A stretch of 64,000 nt of DNA, taken from assembly GCA_947561585.1 (NCBI GenBank), contig CANNZV010000841.1, forward strand, positions 124,001 to 188,000. Direction: 5' to 3'. Under the pieces are notes generated by a model. That model saw only the letters and a list, made by a program, of their open reading frames with translations, was not told the origin of the DNA and did not search any database. Below are positions 47,001-53,399 of this stretch, in pieces (within the stretch, counting starts at the first letter, position 1; every line of letters starts with the position of its first letter). The position numbers and the translations under genes are program-made. The DNA is from Caprella mutica. Taxonomy: Eukaryota; Arthropoda; Malacostraca; Amphipoda; Caprellidae.

Positions 47001-49437
47001 CCTAATTTGGGGAACACAGTTACTATAGGCACAGATTTTTAGGTGTTTACTTTAGCATGTCCAAAACTAAACTGAAACCCATGAGGTGAAATCTCTAGAA
47101 TTTGGTTTCTAATTAATAAGACATGTGGCGCTAATTACTTATGATAAATATATGAATATAAATGAAAATATAATCTAATTTTAAATTCGATTACAATGAG
47201 CTTCCTATTGTTTTTATCATTACACTTCAGTTCAACCATTACCTGATGTCCACAAAGCACACAGAAGGTAATTTTGTCGACTGATTCCGCAGCAACCATC
47301 CGACATTGTCGATCGAATAGTTTGGGCTGCTGAAAAGTTCTAATGTCTCCAACAAAAGCTACAACGAAAATACAATGGAGTTGACTGAAAATATTCATAC
47401 TCAATGATAAATTCATATTATCAGAGGTTATTTAAACTTTGCATTGAAGGTATTTTTGGTTTCAAGCTTTCGAATGGTCAGATTTCTATTCATCATCAGG
47501 AGAAAGGTGAAAAACCTGGACCTGAAAATGAAATTTATGACCAATAGTTGAATGTTGGATATCATCTTTCTATTCAAACTATCTATCTTATAGTTTTTTT
47601 AATATTATATTATAATTCTGCTTGTTCCTTCCTTAGTGAGTGAGTCCGTCCGATACGCTTTCAGTAATTGAATAAGCAAAGTCGGTATGCATCATACCAC
47701 AAACTAAACATGTTATCGTTTTTCCCCCCTATTTTCATTGTGTGTCTCAATTTGCTTATATCTAATTAGTGATTAAAAGGAGGGGAATTGAAGATGGGGA
47801 AGAGAAGGTGTTGGGTGTGAAGGTGGGGAGATTGAAGTGAGAGAGGTACCTAATGGTGGTGGAAGACCCTGAAGTGAAGGTGGGGCAGTGAAGATAAAGT
47901 ATAACTTATTTCAGAATGTCCGTAAATCGATCTGTCCGTCACAAAATACGTTAAACAGACACTCCATCCGTAGCAACTCATAAAGTTGGTGTAAATCAAA
48001 ATAAGGTCACCATGAAGATATGTATAAGTGATAATCTATAACTATAAACTATCATAAAAGAATCCGTTTCAGTCGGTCTGTCTGTCACAAAACAGGTTGA
48101 ATACACATTCTATCAATAGAGCTTCATGATCCTATGTGTGTCCTCTTTATCCAGTGGGTGTCCTCTTGATCCAGTGGGTGTCCTCTTGATTCAATATGTG
48201 TCCTTTTGATCCTATGTGTGTTCTCCTTAGCCTATGTGTGTCCTCTTTACCCTATGTGTGTCCTCTATATCCTGTGTGTTTCCTCTTGATCTTATGTGTG
48301 TCATCTTGGTCCTATGTATCCTCTTAGTCCTAAGGATCATCTTGGTACTATATTTCCTCTTGGTCCTATGTATCCTCTTGGTCCTATGTATCCTCTTAGT
48401 CCTATGTATCCTCTTAGTCCTATGTATCATCATGTTACTATGTATCCTCTTGGTCCTATGTATCTTCTTGGTCCTATGTATCCTCTCGGTCCAATGTATC
48501 CTCTTGGTCCTATGTATCCTCTTGGTCCTATGTATCCTCTTGGTCCTATGTATCTTCTTGGTCCTATGTATCTTCTTGGTCCTATGTATCTTCTTGTATA
48601 AATCACAGACAAATACTATCCCTATCAATAATTTAACCTGAATTAATTTGTGATAATGAATACCATATTCCTTTCATACAGACTTGAAAATGAAAATAAA
48701 CTATTTGCAATGCATGCAGATATTTCAGAATTGGTCTCAGTACACAACAACAATTATTTAAAATTAAAAAATTAAAGATAAATAGAAAACTGTGATTTGT
48801 GAAATTAATGTCATGCGGAGACTCTTTTTTGATAGTACACACAGAACTATTATAAAACTCCATAAGTTTTGAATTCTATAATCCCATACTATGCCTATAT
48901 GTAACCGATTTTCTACTTGTTACAGTGGGAACAAATAAAATGATATTACAAATAACTCTAATTTCTCACAAGGTTCAACAATTTCGAAATCAACTCACTG
49001 AAGAGAAATTCAGTTTCAACTGCATGAACCTTTTTAATTTCACGAAAAAAGAAGTTACTATTGTAAGTGTTCTATTAGTTATTTTGATATTCATAATATT
49101 TGAAAGATACCTAATTGTGTCAGCTATAGAATAAATTGAAATATTAAAATTGCTGTATATATAGGAAAATAATTTTCAAGGAACACTTTAAATAATACGA
49201 AGATGATGATGAAGATATTTAAGAGACTACTCAAGAATTAATCAAAATAGAGGTTAATCCAATTCTCACTTCATCCGTTTCGAGTTTATTTAAGTAATAA
49301 TGCTAGTGTTTTGTTTTCAGGTGCTGCAGTTCATTTTCTCTCTTGCTCTAGTGGAACTTCAGTCTGCAATTGATGAGAACGCTACTATTAAAGAGGTCAA
49401 TCACAATGCCACTACGATGTGGTGGTCTTCAATTTAA
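28922..49437 (+). CDS. Gustatory receptor, nine exons, 443 codons
   Basis: Exons: 28922-29042, 33298-33405, 34570-34638, 35058-35431, 36342-36514, 36765-36981, 37277-37339, 48973-49062, 49321-49437. All have GT-AG borders and all phases agree, summing to 1332 nt. The product has the size and plan of insect gustatory receptors: a short N-terminus ending in GVFP, then about seven hydrophobic segments (about 51-73, 79-99, 182-207, 225-250, 295-320, 323-343, 397-419), a long loop after segment 2, and a C-terminal FNF...FIFSLALVELQ block aligning in spacing with the family TM7 motif TYhhhhhQF, though the Thr-Tyr and Phe are replaced. Such receptors form ligand-gated cation channels in chemosensory neuron membranes; the ligand cannot be told. 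Intron 7 (11.6 kb) contains an antisense BEL retrotransposon. No nonsense codon or broken junction was seen, so the gene looks intact. Expression is untested. Confidence 0.85.
30380..30960 (+). pseudogene. Non-LTR retrotransposon fragment (RNase H and 3' zinc-knuckle region)
   Basis: Around 30605-30710 the plus strand reads ISWVPGYCGQMTGRIATNGA, matching the WVPGH-G--GNE-AD block of RNase H domains in jockey-type elements. The stretch at 30835-30915 reads GH-Y-GHHYYGCPRRDTVRC, like the C-terminal GH...C..C region. Stops and frame changes abound. It lies in intron 1 of the gustatory receptor gene and is richer in G and C than its surroundings. Confidence 0.5.
31429..31448. repeat. Perfect 20-bp palindrome GGGACCCACCGGTGGGTCCC
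   Basis: The sequence is fully self-complementary, preceded by GGTGGGTCTCACTGACTGG and followed by a T-rich tract. It sits at the end of a GC-richer block (31220-31450) that may be transposon-derived. Confidence 0.8.
32100..32560. mobile_element. GC-rich fold-back element in gustatory receptor intron 1
   Basis: The left arm (about 32105-32290) and the right arm (about 32380-32550) are imperfect reverse complements over about 170 bp (shared CAGTTACGCCGGA-TAGAAT, GGTCAGTTTGGC-CCCAC, CTGACTGCCG). The loop of about 90 bp itself contains TAATAATATATTACTATTATT. There is no reading frame; the minus-strand 99-codon frame across the left arm (32016-32315) is a shadow. It is a fold-back or MITE-like insertion. 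Confidence 0.7.
32640..33175. repeat. Degenerate short tandem repeats upstream of exon 2
   Basis: First GGCAAAT/CGACAAAT-type units (32640-32715), then from about 32930 repeated TATTCTATAAAATCAGAGTA-like units of 17-20 bp. Intronic and non-coding. Confidence 0.6.
33298..33405 (+). CDS. Gustatory receptor exon 2, TM1
   Basis: The acceptor ATTTTCAG and donor GTAAGT bound 108 nt. It encodes residues 41-76, with a hydrophobic segment from VLGGWPFCTYLGFFIIG onward. Only one of the three frames is open, and it fits the phases on both sides. Confidence 0.8.
33530..34430 (-). mobile_element. Mariner-like relic with inverted arms, in gustatory receptor intron 2
   Basis: Inverted arms share ACGTTAT-ATTTT, AAATTACCATTGT, GTCTACTT, ACTATTCATCCA and GTGATTATAGTAAACGGT (about 33533-33640 against 34235-34365). 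The right end finishes in GACCCACCATGTA, a mariner-type terminus. Between the arms the minus strand has a transposase C-terminus (next entry). Confidence 0.6.
33751..34012 (-). pseudogene. Mariner-type transposase C-terminal fragment
   Basis: The minus strand reads ERSPRSLDMSSCACDFFLFG and, after a stop, KSKGFSIPPVNLDDLKERIT through RTRIEFCQEMKDMWREFEDS. These correspond to the PPRSPDLS-CDFFLWG block and the following PP-L-DLK-RI segment of mariner-type transposases. The N-terminal two thirds are absent. Confidence 0.6.
34570..34638 (+). CDS. Gustatory receptor exon 3, TM2
   Basis: Preceded by a T-rich tract and TTTCAG, with donor GTAAGT. The 69 nt encode residues 77-99 (DIIYGVLNTVNIAYILLQFI). 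Confidence 0.8.
35058..35431 (+). CDS. Gustatory receptor exon 4, first loop and TM3
   Basis: The acceptor GACGCAG and donor GTAAGC bound 374 nt. It encodes residues 100-224: a charged loop (FAETNFKYSDETLMDRNRMM) followed by a hydrophobic segment (VDLILRVVLHTLTLMFLFTS). Confidence 0.85.
35518..36025. mobile_element. Fold-back (inverted duplication) in gustatory receptor intron 4
   Basis: About 170 bp at 35518-35690 recurs as its reverse complement at 35850-36025 (for example CTAACCAAAAG-TCTCTCTCACATCATCAG and AGCGAGGAGTG-GCTTG-TGTTTCACCAT, quoted in parts). The arms are richer in G and C than the intron and read, in one plus-strand frame of the right arm, TLLAEIGRRISDFTDDVREI, which looks like part of a once-coding transposon. 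The tail AATTATTTAAAGAA--T-TGCTTCTTCT (36215 on) is shared with 18200-18240. Confidence 0.65.
36342..36514 (+). CDS. Gustatory receptor exon 5, TM4
   Basis: The acceptor TTTTGTGAAG and donor GTATGC bound 173 nt. It encodes TM4 and the helix ESLKQSLVNSDVTELIKLKE, the large intracellular loop that is best conserved in length among these receptors. Phase 2 at the donor completes an Arg codon with exon 6. Confidence 0.85.
36765..36981 (+). CDS. Gustatory receptor exon 6, TM5-TM6
   Basis: The acceptor CTCTTTTCAG and donor GTAAGC bound 217 nt. It encodes IGRNSNAFFGTNMFAHFIF, the usual I...FG..M/L block before TM5, then TM5 and TM6. Confidence 0.85.
37277..37339 (+). CDS. Gustatory receptor exon 7
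   Basis: The acceptor ATTTTTCAG and donor GTAAGT bound 63 nt, phase 0 at both ends. It encodes ANKMLVWCESSDKNFNKV, the loop before TM7. Confidence 0.8.
38252..38256. other. Target-site duplication ATGAG, left copy
   Basis: ATGAG precedes the TGTA start of the left LTR and recurs at 47196-47200 directly after the TTACA end of the right LTR. A 5-bp duplication is normal for BEL/Pao integration. Confidence 0.9.
38257..39032 (-). repeat. BEL/Pao 3' LTR
   Basis: 776 bp, TG...CA bounded on the strand shown (TGTAATCG ... TCGATTACA). Matches the LTR at 46420-47195 along its length by eye. Confidence 0.95.
39033..39043 (-). other. Polypurine tract AAGGGAGGCGG
   Basis: On the minus strand this purine run abuts the start of the 3' LTR, the place where plus-strand DNA synthesis is primed in LTR elements. 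Confidence 0.75.
39372..39600 (-). pseudogene. Out-of-frame C-terminus of the BEL/Pao polyprotein
   Basis: After the stop of the main frame, the adjacent frame reads GDLVLVVDQLLPRN and onward for about 75 codons. GDLVLV at this place is the usual continuation of the Pao C-terminal domain. The break lies at a short A homopolymer, so a sequencing error is as likely as a real lesion. Confidence 0.7.
39599..46330 (-). CDS. BEL/Pao Gag-Pol polyprotein
   Basis: A 2243-codon frame. Residues about 150-215 are a Lys/Glu-rich coiled coil. About 235-667 is a 9-residue tandem repeat (PPGVIPSTF). Next come the Gag-like region (MPKLEPEIFEGD...), two zinc knuckles near 899 (CICCGKNNHHLDNC) and 930 (CFGCFLPNHTSKDC), and a protease-like segment near 1030 with MDNYATGCYMDEE where a D-S/T-G is expected. 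The reverse transcriptase has YVDD near 1444, RNase H has CDGSESAYGA near 1623, and the integrase follows an HX-C2 zinc region (GHWGREAM ... CLICRK) with catalytic Asp, Asp and Glu near 2006, 2070 and 2120. The frame stops at 39599-39601, just inside the domain that usually ends Pao polyproteins. The next frame stays open for about 75 codons to TAA 39372-39374, so one base appears lost in the A-run near 39602-39606. Confidence 0.95.
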   Translation of the reverse strand: MSDLITSENTEGEGDAGINSLVDFPNEENNQFDCINYPSGRLGAVTRKANEIAKLLESETKDSALVSKLLIELKTKFENFEQCCISEENRDNLNPADVTDFKKWKSDHLGTAQIFITNIEEWLLQNTTESQINPNDSVSQVARSRSETSSVKMKLLEKKVKAELRRKQVEEQILLEEKAIEEKFRLQLEQEKAKLQHKKDVETMKLKHEGEEIDAMNRAIDTSKTSITSMNKPKKTPPPGVIPSTSPPGVIPSTSPPGVIPSTSPPGVIPSTFPPGVIPSTFPPGVIPSTFPPGVIPSTFPPGVIPSTFPPGVIPSTFPPGVIPSTFPPGVIPSTFPPGVIPSTFPPGVIPSTSPHGAIPSTFPPGVIPSTSPPGVIPSTSPPGVIPSTSPPGVIPSTFPPGVIPSTFPPGVIPSTFPPGVIPSTFPPGVIPSTSPPGVIPSTSPPGVIPSTSPPGVIPSTFPPGVIPSTFPPGVIPSTFPPGVIPSTFPPGVIPSTFPPDVIPSTFPPGVIPSTFPPGVIPSTFPPGVIPSTSPHGAIPSTFPHGVIPSTFPPGVIPSTSPPGVIPSTSPPGVIPSTFPPGVIPSTFPPGVIPSTFPPGVIPSTFPPGVIPSTFPPGVIPSTFPPGVIPSTFPPGVIPSTFPPGVIPSTFPPGVIPSTSPHGAIPSTLPISTMVYQMPKLEPEIFEGDVTNYRSFILSFEHAVTRFSHSISDNYYSLLRYTRGQPHELVKSCLCSDFEKSYEDARRVLDKYYGNEIILAQNYLDRLDTWSMIKPEDKKSLEEFSIYLLSCLNMMPNNSHLNALNSWKEIKKMSEKLPYNMRRQFRSKVTDLTRRNQPLLFETFVYFVQSEVDTLKIPLFGDIKDPKPMKLKPKLVKDSSPNFQVCSTNETIHSDKNSCICCGKNNHHLDNCFFFAKKSLMERENFIKKHRLCFGCFLPNHTSKDCPARLSCKKCSKNHPTSLHKETTSKVPHQFPNKGYNHSTKFYKHEEPRSNEEQALQASFMTSSRINSPYVPVGIRKKGESAFIVTNMAMDNYATGCYMDEELLKKLNITGKFDYLLLTTMNKNSSRIPVKIVQDLEILSLTSNDYCCIPKLYAKKEWPFKLSTLLTEKDLNQYNELKDVPFKFVNENIGLLVGMNMPNILKPLEIVETSKDGPFGPYASRHLFGWAFNGPVSGHADHRCFKTLASEDSLSEMIENYFSKDFEDEHSDAKLSLDDQKWENIVSEGIQQLDNNCYEIPLPFKEEVSLPNNSKFALAQLNGLNKKLRSNEELQADYCSFMRQMREKNFVEEVPSDEIDTPIGKAWYLPHHGVRHKQKGKLRVVFNCSSKYAGASLNDMLLQGPDLVNNLVGVLLRFREGKIALSADMEKMFYCVRVPSSDSNFLRFYWYKDDDIYSQPVAFRLRVHVFGAKSSPSCANYALQKCISNIDNENLKSKVKSSFYVDDFLLSVDTENIALELLDCSTECLSKFGFILTEVCSNSMEILKVCPVEKLSKNLKNCISLDNCLPNERALGLMWNANDDQLCFDIKPTVDVVTKRTVLSAMFSLYDPLFILSPVVIPAKLFFQQICRLKLGWDEALPLDAKIFWHKWLNDMKKLIEFNIPRCYTSIRFDKVELHVFCDGSESAYGACAYFRFLSFDGVVSCSLVMSKVRLTPLKRGSLKTVPRIELNSAKLAVILYLKLKNEISYEINGVYFWTDSTIVLGYIRSNSSKFQRFVFNRISFIRSITSPEQWHHVPGRLNVADLCSRGTGVDSFINNKEWLCGPSFLYKEKLNWPDQPKITEVTFDDPEMKKAVHVATEEVDGEPTDMLLNSSSSFYKLKCRVATYLRLVDFLRAKVVHKGEFSVSELNQAKLKNWKYYQGKYLKDVLDCLNKGENVPAKHFLSKLSPYLDTEGIIRVKGRLANADIEENAKHPIIVPKEALATSLLISSIHKSLGHWGREAMISKIKLKYYVIGCTKLVKNILKLCLICRKVNAKPNKQFMADLPSDRVTGDRPPFHSTGIDFFGPLMVTRGRGRAQEKRYGVIFTCLASRACHLEVAHSLDTDSFINSLRRFTSRRGPVSYIVSDNGTNLMSGKREMKESIQSWNEASIGKFCKQLDIDWSFNPPHSSYYGGVYEREIRTVRKVFNCLINELENKISLNDEMLVTIFCEIENILNSRPLNAVSNDVNDLEVLTPNHILRLNYDICFSPGIFDKNDCYVKRKWRQIQFIADRFWFRWRKEYIPLLIERQKWFGKLVPIK
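44327..45627 (-). repeat. 27-bp tandem array inside gag, about 48 units
   Basis: The unit (plus strand GGAGGGAAAGTGGAGGGAAT plus TACGCCA) is repeated about 48 times in frame and encodes PPGVIPSTF or PPGVIPSTS. Variant units with GCGCCATGAGGGGA occur at 44340, 44718 and 45258, that is 14 and 20 units apart, so blocks of units have been duplicated. The antisense strand is open in all three frames across the array; those frames are artefacts of the repeat. Confidence 0.95.
46331..46419 (-). other. BEL/Pao leader between 5' LTR and ATG
   Basis: The 89-bp leader starts GTACCTAATAACTTAAAATA on the minus strand. No TGG follows the LTR directly, so the usual tRNA primer-binding site is not obvious. 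The only TGG-containing site lies about 55 bp inside. Confidence 0.5.
46420..47195 (-). repeat. BEL/Pao 5' LTR
   Basis: 776 bp, the same length and apparently the same sequence as the 3' LTR. Being antisense, its transcription would run leftward, against the host gene. Confidence 0.95.
47196..47200. other. Target-site duplication ATGAG, right copy
   Basis: Matches 38252-38256 exactly and bounds the BEL/Pao insertion on its right side. Confidence 0.9.
47201..47416 (-). CDS. Small hypothetical frame cut at its 3' end by the BEL insertion
   Basis: The minus strand has ATG followed by a hydrophobic start (IFSQLHCIFVVAFVG, signal-like) and a segment with three cysteines (KITFCVLCGHQVMVELKC). It then crosses into the LTR, from which the last 19 codons and the stop are taken. 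Before the insertion the frame would have ended within three codons of the target site. It lies inside a gustatory receptor intron on the opposite strand, no splice partner was recognised and no family is known to me. It may be fortuitous. Confidence 0.25.
47410..47630 (-). mobile_element. Penelope-like element terminus, copy 2, with hammerhead-like core
   Basis: It repeats the landmarks of copy 1 (AGAGGTTATTTAAACT, AAGCTTTCGAATGG, CATCATCAGGAG, AACCTGGACCTG). On the minus strand 47499-47468 reads CTGATGA...GAAA with a shorter closing stem (GAAT/ATTC). Confidence 0.6.
48120..48600. repeat. 18-bp minisatellite with a divergent leader
   Basis: From about 48330 the unit TCCTCTTGGTCCTATGTA is repeated roughly 15 times. 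From 48120 to 48330 related units (GTGTGTCCTCTTGATCC) are less regular. The 18-bp period yields frames on both strands (PMYPLG, HRTKRI), none credible as genes. It lies in gustatory receptor intron 7. Confidence 0.9.
48973..49062 (+). CDS. Gustatory receptor exon 8
   Basis: I chose the acceptor TTTCTCACAAG (48971-48972) rather than TTACAG (48925) because only the former keeps the frame with exon 7. The 90 nt encode VQQFRNQLTEEKFSFNCMNL and FNFTKKEVTI, the conserved region leading into TM7. Confidence 0.8.
49321..49437 (+). CDS. Gustatory receptor exon 9, TM7 and stop
   Basis: The acceptor TTTGTTTTCAG is followed by VLQFIFSLALVELQSAID and a 20-residue tail ending at TAA 49435-49437. The intron position just inside TM7 is common in insect gustatory receptor genes. 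Confidence 0.85.
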   Translation: MLQFIFSLALVELQSAIDENATIKEVNHNATTMWWSSI

Positions 49438-49534
49438 GGGATTTGAATCCTTATACAATTGAGCACCGGAGCAGTCCGTTTATTTTCTATTCCATACAAA
49501 TGACGTACTCGGCAAAGAAGAAGGAAAAAACAAT

Positions 49535-49540
49535 AATAAA
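49535..49540 (+). promoter_or_regulatory. Candidate polyadenylation signal AATAAA of the gustatory receptor
   Basis: It lies about 100 bp after the stop codon. It is the first AATAAA downstream, so a plausible 3' end, though unverified. Confidence 0.35.
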
Positions 49541-49740
49541 TTTACCTGAATTCATAATTCAATATCTGACAAATATACCTGCTAAGGAGCAAAATAAGAA
49601 TACGTCAAGAAACAGTTAAACATTTTTCTAACTGAATATGTTTAGCATGTAACAGTAAATTGAAACTCGTGATAAAGCGGTTAATTAAAAAAAATTGCAA
49701 ACATCCATGCAAATACACAGAAATTAGCAGATGATTTTTT

Positions 49741-51025
49741 GGTACCCGGAAAACTGCCAGGCGGAAAACTGCCGAAGCGGAAAACTGCCGAAGCGGAAAA
49801 CTGCTAGGCGGAAAACTGCTAGGCGGAAAGCTGCCAGTCATTTACTGGCAATTTAATGTCTTTATTCAATAATAACATTTTAATTTTTTTAAATGTTGTT
49901 CGCCCAACGTTAAGGTGTTAAGGAACATTCATTTTTATTTAATATAAAAAACAAAAATAATAATATAATGTAGAGAATTTATTAGAAAAATATGTAAATA
50001 TATAAATATTAAAGATATAAATGAAATATTATATAGAAACTAAAAACTAAAATCGTTCTTAGAAAAGGTTTTAAATACTAAGAGAAGAAATAAAGAAATA
50101 TTGGTATTAGGGACAGAGTACAATTTATTTGATTACACAACGCATCTTTGAATTATCAGTTCATAACGTGCTAACTGTCAATTTTTTTTTATAATTTGAG
50201 AATTGAACAAGCCTTCAAGCTTAATATTCGCTTGTACTCATTATAAAACAACTTCGATCTATGTTTGTGAAATATTTAGAATTTGCAACACAACATCTAT
50301 GATTATTAAACTGCTATTACCTACCAATAGTACCTAATTCTCTGACATTTTCACTCGATCGAATTGTATTGTACATTAAATTAGTAATACTTGTTACATA
50401 TAAATGAATATTGTAAAAATGAAGGAGTTGTGCAATTGACATGGAGAATAAAAATGTAAATATAATGAATATTGAACATACATATATGTTGATTTAACAT
50501 ACACTTAATTTATTGTATAATTTAAGATTAATTAATTATGAGAATATCTAATTAGCTATTAATCACAAATCAGTACGCGGGGTTTAACGTTTGCTTTTGA
50601 ACCGAAGGTTATATTGCTGACATTAATATAGGAAATTAAAATCAAGGAACTATATACGTAACTTAACATGTTTTTTAAAATGTACGTAAAATAGCAAATA
50701 AGTATAAAATGGTAATTGTTACTTCCTTATGTGTATTGAAGTTTGGTTTACTGTGTGTTTAATAAGGTAGCTTCGTTGAAATATAATTTTCATTTGAATA
50801 TTATGTAATCCAATATCTATATTGTTATTACTGTAAAAATGAATATCCCCTTAACCTCTTAACGAAGGGCTGACGCCGTTTTTTTAATTAAAATGTTCTT
50901 TGAATGTGTTTATAACTAAATAATAAAAGTAAATAAATACATAAATTCCCATTAAGTGACTGGCAGTTTTCCGCCTGGCAGTTTTCCGCATGGCAGTTTT
51001 CCGCCTGGCAGTTTTCCGGACACCG
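49741..51025. mobile_element. Non-autonomous element, family B, termini of GGAAAACTGCC units
   Basis: The left end (49747-49838) carries six GCGGAAAACTGCC units. The right end (50957-51020) carries four in reverse complement. Inverted similarity extends inward past the units (AACATTTTAATT, CGTTAAG-GTTAAGG, ATTCATTTTTA) to about 49945 and 50845, so termini are about 180-200 bp. The core is AT-rich and has no frame. It is a MITE-like element with satellite-like ends, just downstream of the gustatory receptor gene. Confidence 0.75.
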
Positions 51026-51029
51026 ATTT

Positions 51030-53395
51030 TTTTTTATTATTGATAATAGCTAGGATATTGATTATAGTTGCTATTCATTATTTTGGAAGTTCTTCATTCA
51101 TTGTAATATCCTTAATTGTGTTGTAGAGATTATAATAATGATCTTTTCAAGAAATTGCATGTTTGTGATTTATGTAGAACAATATACTTTCTGTATTAAG
51201 ACAACTATAGAAGTTTAAATGCGGAAATATCACAGTGAATACACAGTTTGCAACTAAACTCAATTTTATGACATTTTGCACATCTTTTCGATATAATGAA
51301 ATTATATTTCACTCAAAATGACAAAGAGTACGATTAACTCAGTAGACCACAAACGCTTCTTATATTTCTTTTATTCACTCAAATATGACTAAATATAACA
51401 TAAAACTATACTATCAGTTGATGAAGCCATCTAAAAATTTCTGCACGGAAAGAATTGAAAAAAAAAGAATTGGTAAAAAATTATAAAGAAAAACAAGCGT
51501 TTTTTCATGTTATATAGTTTTCAATGATATGCACTAGTGGATTAATCTGCTTGAGCAAACTCTTGACTAAAATATTAGCACTTTCCTGCTCATAAATTCG
51601 TCCTTAATTTGAATAATATACACAGAGCTTCTATAAATTCTACAACTTTACGATCTTCAGAGCATTTAACGAGCAGCAAAGTGCAAATAAATTGTGATAA
51701 TTCACTAGAGTTCATTCAAAGTGTCATCCTTGCAATGAGAACATATTTACTTGAAGGAAATTAGGGAGAACATTAATTACAGTAAATGAAAAGTACATTC
51801 GGATTATAATATAAACTTAAAACTGTCATACTGAGGTAAAGTACGGAAATTATCCATTCTATATAATTTGAAGAATGGAAAAATTGTCTGTATTTTATTT
51901 TATTTGACCAAAAAAATTGTAAATGAACCTATATAAAAAAGACATAAATATGTGTATAACATTAAAAAAAATCAACTTTAGTTAATATGATAGGTACAAT
52001 AATAATATCAGTTCACGCTTACCCTGCTCTTATTACAACTCACACTTATGACCAGGAAATTAGTATTGAACAATGAGCCTGTCTCGCAGTAATTTCTGCA
52101 AGTTTAAAAACATTTTAAGGCTAACTTTGGTAATTTGGTCGTTCATTTTCAGTTAATATGTTTTAACGATTACAAACATTCAATAATGAAGGTGGTGGAC
52201 TGTTACCAAGCCAGATCAGCTCATTTGAATGTACCAAACTGTATAACCGACAATCAGACATATAAGGAAAACTCTATCGTCTGTACTGTCAAAATCATTT
52301 TAACATTAAAATACCTGACGATTTTAAGTACATCATATCAGATTTTTGTTATGTTGTTTTAAAGGTTTAGTTTTTGTTTATATTTTGATTAATCTTAAAC
52401 TATTCCTTAATCGATCTTCAGATTTTTTTGCTTAGTATTTTCAAAACATGTTTTAACTTCATTTATAACTAGTTACGTCATTTGTATTATCAATGTTTTT
52501 TGTCAATTTACAAACAAATTGTCAATTTATGACAAAGACTGTTCAACTTTTTATTTTTTCTTTAACAATGCATAGAATTGATTGCATAGGTATCATGCAA
52601 TTATACTAATTTAAATAATTTGAATTTAAGGAAACTAATCTAATTTAGAATTTAATTTAATGTTTTTCATATATTTAATTTTAAGTAATATACACTGATA
52701 TAAATACTTTTGAGTTGTATTAAATATAATAACCAGAAAATATATATTATTTTAATTTTAAATTTAATCTAAAAAAAGGATTTTCCTAATATTTACTTTA
52801 ATTAAATTTAACTATCAAACAATATAAACTCTAAGTAATTTGCTACGGCGCAACATATTCGTTTATATCATTCTCCAGCTTCAAACTATTTAAATAAATT
52901 AAACTCTAATCTCTTTTATTATTGTATTCGCAAAGTGTTCATTCCATTTAATTGGCAGCTAAAATCTCCTTCATTCAACTCAACAAATTATTATTTATTT
53001 AATATCAACAGCAATTCATATTTTGTGAGAAAAAACGAAGCAATTTAATATATTTTGCAGACGATAACGAAGGTATTAGAGAAAAGATTAAATAAATATA
53101 TTTGTATGAATGATATCAATGAGAAATTACTTTATTTAAAAGAGGGTTAGGAAGGGAAACGGATTAATTCATTTTGAAATTAAGTTTAATTAAATGGTTG
53201 AATATATTTCAAGAGAAATTGAATTATAATTAATAGTAGAACTTAGTTTCAATGATATAAGCTTTTACGAATAATCTACTCACGAATTTTATTTTATTAC
53301 ATCCGAAAAAGTTTCACAAACATGTGGAAATATTAAATATTTACAAAACCCTAAATTAGAACATGATATGAAATACAAAACTAAACAACAAATTT
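51030..53395. other. AT-rich stretch without a recognised gene
   Basis: The 75-codon frame at 52135-52362 has no motif. I see no exon or repeat structure otherwise. Confidence 0.5.
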
Positions 53396-53399
53396 AACT

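Larger units (their letters stand above)
38257..47195 (-). mobile_element. BEL/Pao LTR retrotransposon, near full length
   Basis: An 8939-bp element lies in antisense orientation in intron 7 of the gustatory receptor gene. It has two 776-bp LTRs in which I saw no difference by eye, a 5-bp target duplication, a polypurine tract at the 3' LTR and one long gag-pol frame. Order on the minus strand is 5' LTR, 89-bp leader, Gag, protease, reverse transcriptase, RNase H, integrase, 3' LTR. This order and the Pao-type reverse transcriptase and protease regions place it in BEL/Pao. Identical LTRs and an intact duplication indicate a very recent insertion. No envelope frame is present. A single frameshift near the C-terminus of the polyprotein is the only lesion noticed. 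Confidence 0.95.

Noticed and set aside
48227..48641. Frames of 100-135 codons on both strands (HRTKRI, PMYPLG, LVLCI repeats)
   Set aside because: By-products of the 18-bp minisatellite.
48925..48972. Acceptor TTACAG at 48925 for receptor exon 8
   Set aside because: It puts stops or a wrong phase against exon 7; the acceptor at 48972 keeps the frame and the family alignment.
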